From: Telopea speciosissima
Taxonomy: Eukaryota > Streptophyta > Magnoliopsida > Proteales > Proteaceae
Assembly: GCF_018873765.1 (NCBI RefSeq)
Contig: NC_057923.1
Location: 60,816,593 to 60,880,592, forward strand
DNA length: 64,000 bases
Reading direction: 5' to 3'
In this document: in pieces, positions 59,167 to 64,000 of the stretch
How the letters are laid out: each line of letters begins with the position of its first letter
Position numbering within the stretch: position 1 is the stretch's first letter
Translations under genes and position numbers: made by a program
Notes under the pieces: generated by a model
Told to the model about the DNA's origin: nothing
Seen by the model: the letters and a program-made list of their open reading frames with translations, nothing else
Databases searched by the model: none

Positions 59167-60166
59167 GGGAAATTTTCACGGACACCCCTTAAAAGTATTC
59201 AATATCTCAGAAACTTATCATACTTAATCAAAATGTCACAGACATCCCCTATTTTTATGAATTTATTTCAATTTAGTCCACTCCGTTAGTCTCTGCAGTT
59301 AAGTGTCTGTTAACTCTTTTTAAATGGCAAAATTACCCTTACCACAGTGAAATCCCTGTAATACCCTTACTGATGAATTAATGATGTTAGAAGTTAATTT
59401 TTAGAAAAAGACAATTTTGCCCTTGTTTTTATTCAATACTTTTTTGTTATTCCTTTTTTCTCTCCTTCTTCTTCTCCTTCTTCTCCTTCTGCTGTTTCTT
59501 CCACTGCCGCCACCACCACTGCCACCGCCAACCCCTCTAGCCCTCCTTCTCTTGCTCCCTTGCAACCCCTCCACCACCCTCTCCAGTCTCCTCCGCCCGA
59601 GCATGCTCTCAGCAATCCAACCCCATAAAAACCCTAACTCTGCAAATTAAAACCCTAACCCACCAACGTATGGCGTAGTCCAAAAAAGTCTTATGCTATA
59701 TGAAACAGAAAAAGGAAACAAACACAGAATACTCTGCCTATCTGCCATTGCCATCTGCCAGATGAAAACGAAAGCAAAGGTTGCAGATTGGCGATAGACG
59801 GAGAGGAACACAAACAGAATTTACCAATTTCATCACAACAAAAGGAAAACACAGAAAGAGTGGAGACTAGACTGTAGAATACATATAGAGCAAATACTTT
59901 TTTCGGCCATTTCCTAATTTTTGTTGCTCCACCCACCAGAAACTTTGTTCTGTTCTTCCCATTGGCAAGAATGCAAAATTTAAAAATAAAAAATGAATAA
60001 GTGGAGAGAGAGAGAATTTTTTTCATCATATTTTGATTTTTAATACTATATTTGAATGAAAAACACCGACTAAACAAGTAGTAATTTTGTAGAAAATTGC
60101 AACGAATCAAATTGATAAAAACAGGGGAATTAATCCTTATCGGAAATGCTCTTGTGGGGAAATGTC

Positions 60167-60250
<84 letters not shown>

Positions 60251-60887
60251 CTAGCCCTCTCGAGGGCTCCAAGGCACCTACTGAAGCCGAATAGGAGGAG
60301 TTTTTGCAATTCCGCTCCAAGTTCCTAACGGCGGCAGTGGGCGTGGCGTTATAGTGTGAAGAAATTAAACGCAGCGGGACAACTAAGCAGGTGATCTGAT
60401 GAAGCCGAATCCCGCAGAAACAAAGGATTGTGTAGCATGTCGCGTTGGGCTGTGGAATATGGATGTTCCGACTAAGAAGCGACATTTGCAGCGAATTCAC
60501 ACACTTCTGCCCATCCGATGACGACGCTGGAGTTGGTGCCAGAACCTGCAATGCAAACTTAGCATGTGTCGTAAACAGCCACGCCACTAGAACGAGACAG
60601 CAACGGCTACTGTCAAGAGACTCCCTCTGCAAATGGGGCAGCTGCATGCGTTGATTCCATGGTCGCCGTAGCCGGAACAGGTGATGGTCGCCGGAGCCAC
60701 ATCCATAGAGGGAAGAAGATGAAATGACAGTTTTGTCCTTTTATTTAAATAACTAAGGGGTAAAATGGATATTTCACCTTTGGGTACTAATTGTGCTTAA
60801 CGTTTGGGGTGTCTGTGACATTTTGATCAAGTATGGTAAGTTTCTGAGATATTGGATACTTTTAGGGGGTGTCCGTGAAATTTTCCC
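59167..60887. mobile_element. Pack-MULE candidate, block C
   Basis: Counterpart of 16568-18251 with the same terminal inverted repeats and 9-bp flanks. It is 1721 bp; the extra length comes from a longer (GT)n(GA)n run (60167-60246) and from many CTG/CAG triplets shortened in A. A minus-strand frame runs through the captured segment and the microsatellite (59691-60647); only its first 130 residues look gene-derived. Confidence 0.8.
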
Positions 60888-62829
60888 GAATTTAAAAATA
60901 AATCAAATAAAATAAACAAGTTTTAACTAAACTTTAATTAAACAGGAAAAGAAAAAAAAAAAAACAAAGAATTCAAGAACACGGAAACTTCAGATTTGGT
61001 TTTCAGGGTTTCAGTGAGTACATTTCCATGAAAAGCAAAATTGTGTTTCTCTTAGAAATCGTAAAAACAGATAATATGGAGAATCTAAAGTTTGGAATCA
61101 CTACACTAAAAATTGAATGTAACCTTTTTTTTTTTTTTTTTTTTTCTCCTCTTCTACAGGGGCAGAGTGAGTGGGGGTATAGAGATGCAGAGAGGTGATA
61201 GATTGTAGAAGAACATCAAAACGAACCTCAATTAAAGGAGTAAACCAGCGGAGGTGGAATCGCGTGACAGAATGGTCATTAGCATCCGATTGGGTAGAGG
61301 AAATCGGAGTCAAGAAACAAGTTTGCGAAATGTTGAATTCCCTGGCCACAGCTTGCATCCATTTCTCATCTTGCTCTTCTTCTTTTTCCAACAAACACAC
61401 TGCCGCTGGGTTTCCCTTAAACGCCGTGTCAGTGAATGCATCCACCTGCTCGAGTCATCCCACCTTCATCTTAAAACCACAAAATCTCATAGCGCACATA
61501 CCATAAGAATCAAAAGCTAAAAAAGAGAGAAATTACCACAAAGTACTTCACGGGACGCTTCACCATTTTTTCGGGGAGAGAGAAAGAGAGAACCAAAGAG
61601 GAAATGGGATCAAAAATTTTTCCGCGTCACCGGTGTTGGAGTGATGTAACTTTCTTCCCAAGTCCTCACATGAAACAGTTAGTAAGTTTGAAAATGGTAA
61701 TAATACGGGAACGGATACATACGACAGTCAAATAGATTTTATGGCAATAATATTTTTCAAAAAATCCGGTGCAATAAAATGCTTTGGCAATATTATAATA
61801 CGGTGTTTAATACGGTGGCTCTGAAAAAATGCAGGAGCAAAAATACGGACATATATTCACTATAATAGAAGCTTATCGATCACACACACTATAATTATTA
61901 CTTGTTGCTAGGTAGATTCTTTGGTTTTTGCATATCTCTCCTGCAGCACCTCCATTATCATCAATTTAATTGTAAATGAAGCTAAGGATAATAGAGAAAG
62001 ATGGGTGCAAGATTCACAAGCAACAGGGGAAAGTAAATCAGGAAAAGAAAAAAACAAAAACACAAACAAAATAAAATGTTCTACTTCAAATCTTGTAGGA
62101 ACAGATATGGGGCCTTAGCTTGCAAATGATCAAGATTCCTTTTCACCCATGGTTGGGTATCATGCAAATGCAATAATCCAATGATTATATTTAAAGTTAT
62201 ATATGAAAGATCTTAGTTGGATTAGGACTACTCTAGAACCAAGAATTGATAGCAGAATATGGATTGATCTCAGAAATCAGAACAACATACAAAAGTAAAT
62301 AGATTAAAAACAGCAGTAAGGAAACTTAGATTTAATATCATTAAACAATCAGCAGAAGCAAGAGTTGGATCATCCCACACGGTGTGTGACACACACACTC
62401 ACACACTTAAGCCAATAACCTCCAAACTCAATCACAAACCGTAAAGTTCCTCATGGATCACAAAGAAAATAAAGAAAAAAAAAATGCTGTAAATGACATT
62501 ACAAACAGCCAAGGTCCTCATGGATCACAATTCAGGAAAATCACAAATCTTCACAACATCAGAAACCCACCTTAAAAAAGAAAAAGGATTTCAAAAAAAT
62601 ACCTTACAGGAATCTACCGTTGCAATCGCCGGCGGCCGGCCTGAAGAACAGAAGAACCACGGTCACGGGTCGTCAGAAGTAGAAGGGACGGAGAAGAATG
62701 GAGAAGGAACCAGCCGCGGGACCTCGTTTTATCTCTGGTTTCCGCGAAGAATAATCCGGAAGAAAGTACGAGGGTTTGATAATAGTGTAATAAATTAGAT
62801 TAGAAAGCTTACCAAAAAAAATAATAAAA

Positions 62830-63632
62830 AATTAGATTTGAAAGAGGAAATAGAGTTGCCACTGTGGGTCAGGTATGTACGGACTAAACCTAAAAAATAT
62901 TATTACTGGGGTGATCGATGTTTGGGTAGGATTGCAAGTGTTCTTGGTCGTCCGAGTTGGACCGATAGGAAGACGGTTCCATGGGTAAGTGGCTGTCTTT
63001 TGCATGCATTTGCATCTCCATCAAAGCCGCTGACAGGCTTCCTGCTTCTATTTTTATCGCTCAGGAAGATGGCACACTGGTTGAACAACCAGTACAGTAG
63101 TACACTATGACGTACTGGTACCCTCCACTCGACTGTGCAGTGTGTGTGTGTGTAAGTTGATAAATATTGTCCTATTGCTGCCATCAATAAGTCTCAGGAA
63201 TAACGTGATTTGGTTCATGATACCATGCAGGTCGAGGAGAATTGGCAGCGTCGTCCAAGGGGACGCAGGGCAAAAGGAAAACGCTCCTTGCCGCCGGAGG
63301 TTTCTTCTGGCGTTTCAGACAAGGTGGCGCCGGCGACTCCAACTGATCAATCAGTTCCAGCAGTTAGAGAGAAGATGGATGTAGAGAAGACAGGTGGCGT
63401 AGTTGAGATTAATTATTCAAATAATTCTAGAAGTGTGGTTCCACGTGGAGCAGTTGAGTTTAAAAATTCAAATGGAACTGGAGTTGTGATTTCAAATGGT
63501 GCAGTTGAGATTAAAAACTCAAATAATTCTGGAAGTGTTGGGAAATCTAATGCAGTTTCGGTTAAGGCAGCCATAGAGGTTGAGGCCACACGTGACAAAC
63601 CAGTAAATGATATATATATATTGGTGAGATAG
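62830..63632 (+). pseudogene. DUF4283-like fragment with asparagine-rich repeats, block C
   Basis: Counterpart of 22236-23038, here not separated from its upstream flank by the MULE. The same WVRYVR, IASVLGRPS and AVEIKNSN motifs are present. The domain start is still missing, so the truncation predates the MULE. Confidence 0.55.
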
Positions 63633-63635
63633 GAG

Positions 63636-64000
63636 TGATTAGCACATTTATGTGTGAAAATATTTCATTTAATTATGTATTTTATCTGTTTAGAATGGAA
63701 CTACCTTGGATATTATCTATCTTTTTCAAGGTACAGGGTATTTTCGACATATAGGAAGAATTGGAGAAAAAATACATTTTCAGAGACTAAATTAAGAAAA
63801 TCAGATCGGAGTAGTTCAATGCTACACAGGTACCAGTCTACCCATGGATCGACTCACAAGTGATCAAGGGCGAGATGGGAAGAAGTTTTACTGAAGATCC
63901 AAAAGCATAATCATCATTTTATAAAATTGGGAAATCTTCAGAAGATATCCGATATTGGGCTCATACTATCCGAAATATTAATTGGAGCAACTTTAATTCT
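63636..64000 (+). mobile_element. LTR-like start, block C, cut by window edge
   Basis: Counterpart of 23042-23403. Confidence 0.4.

Larger units (their letters stand above)
52833..61566 (-). pseudogene. PhzF-family protein gene, copy C (4-base loss in exon 3, catalytic Glu replaced)
   Basis: Exons are 61537-61566, 61227-61445, 54726-55039, 54138-54299, 53008-53091 and 52833-52940. All have GT/AG borders and all but exon 3 have the same lengths as in copy B. Exon 3 is 314 bases instead of 318: a segment at about 54738-54752 reads CCACCAGCTCAATTG where A and B have a longer CCACCACCGGCTTCAGCTG. This shifts the frame for the last ten codons of the exon and everything after it. The FNISET glutamate is Gln, as in A, through TCCGAA becoming TCGCAA. 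Exons 4 to 6 are otherwise well preserved, so decay is recent or the 4-base change is a sequence error. Confidence 0.85.
49851..64000. repeat. Duplicated block C (twin of block A)
   Basis: Collinear with 8221-23403. It keeps the 3' flank and intron 4 segments that A has lost, and lacks the MULE at 20208. It runs off the right edge. Non-coding stretches 50851-52832 and 61567-62830 hold nothing beyond what is described for A. Confidence 0.92.

Noticed and set aside
59691..60647. A 318-residue minus-strand frame as a single gene
   Set aside because: It crosses the (GT)n(GA)n microsatellite and runs into MULE sequence. Only the first part looks gene-derived, and the frame is broken in A.

Overview
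This is nuclear DNA of a flowering plant. Spliced low-density genes with large AT-rich introns, LTR elements of both the copia and Ty3/gypsy kinds, RTE and L1-type LINEs, an Au-like SINE, Mutator-like elements (MULEs) and a PIF/Harbinger transposon all occur together. I cannot name the species. The window is mostly transposable elements plus a small tandem family of one gene.

Layout. 1-6209: a non-autonomous LTR retrotransposon (left end outside the window) inserted into an older copia element, whose decayed RT/RNase H frame (6210-7853) and 3' LTR (7870-9225) follow. 9226-23403: duplicated block A, with a six-exon minus-strand gene for a PhzF-family (phenazine biosynthesis PhzC/PhzF-like) protein. 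24498-32204: a complete PIF/Harbinger transposon with TAA target duplications, a nearly intact DDE transposase, a decayed Myb/SANT-like ORF and a spliced tandem GRF zinc-finger gene. 32205-35545: an inverted duplication of the transposon end plus a 5'-UTR-like exon, with tRNA-like sequences in and beside it. 36500-38760: a copia-like LTR and a 5'-truncated LINE. 39155-39454: an orphan start of an ATL-type RING-H2 gene. 39664-48460: block B, holding the only PhzF copy that reads intact. 49750-49851: a fourth PhzF exon fused to a broken copia LTR. 49851-64000: block C, a near twin of A.

The PhzF copies. B encodes 306 residues with six phase-0 exons and keeps the glutamate expected to be catalytic. 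A and C both carry glutamine there, and both have frame breaks in exon 3. Because A, B and C differ in which transposons they contain, they act as empty-site controls: the RTE LINE and SINE are in all three; the Pack-MULE, the solo LTR and the copia border are in A and C only; a MITE is in B only; a second MULE is in A only.

Most interesting signals: the extra GRF zinc-finger gene inside the Harbinger element; the shared Glu-to-Gln change in two PhzF copies; A/C sequence differences that concentrate at CTG and CAG, which may be sequencing artefacts and would affect the pseudogene calls; and three tRNA-like cloverleaves of one family with odd anticodon loops.
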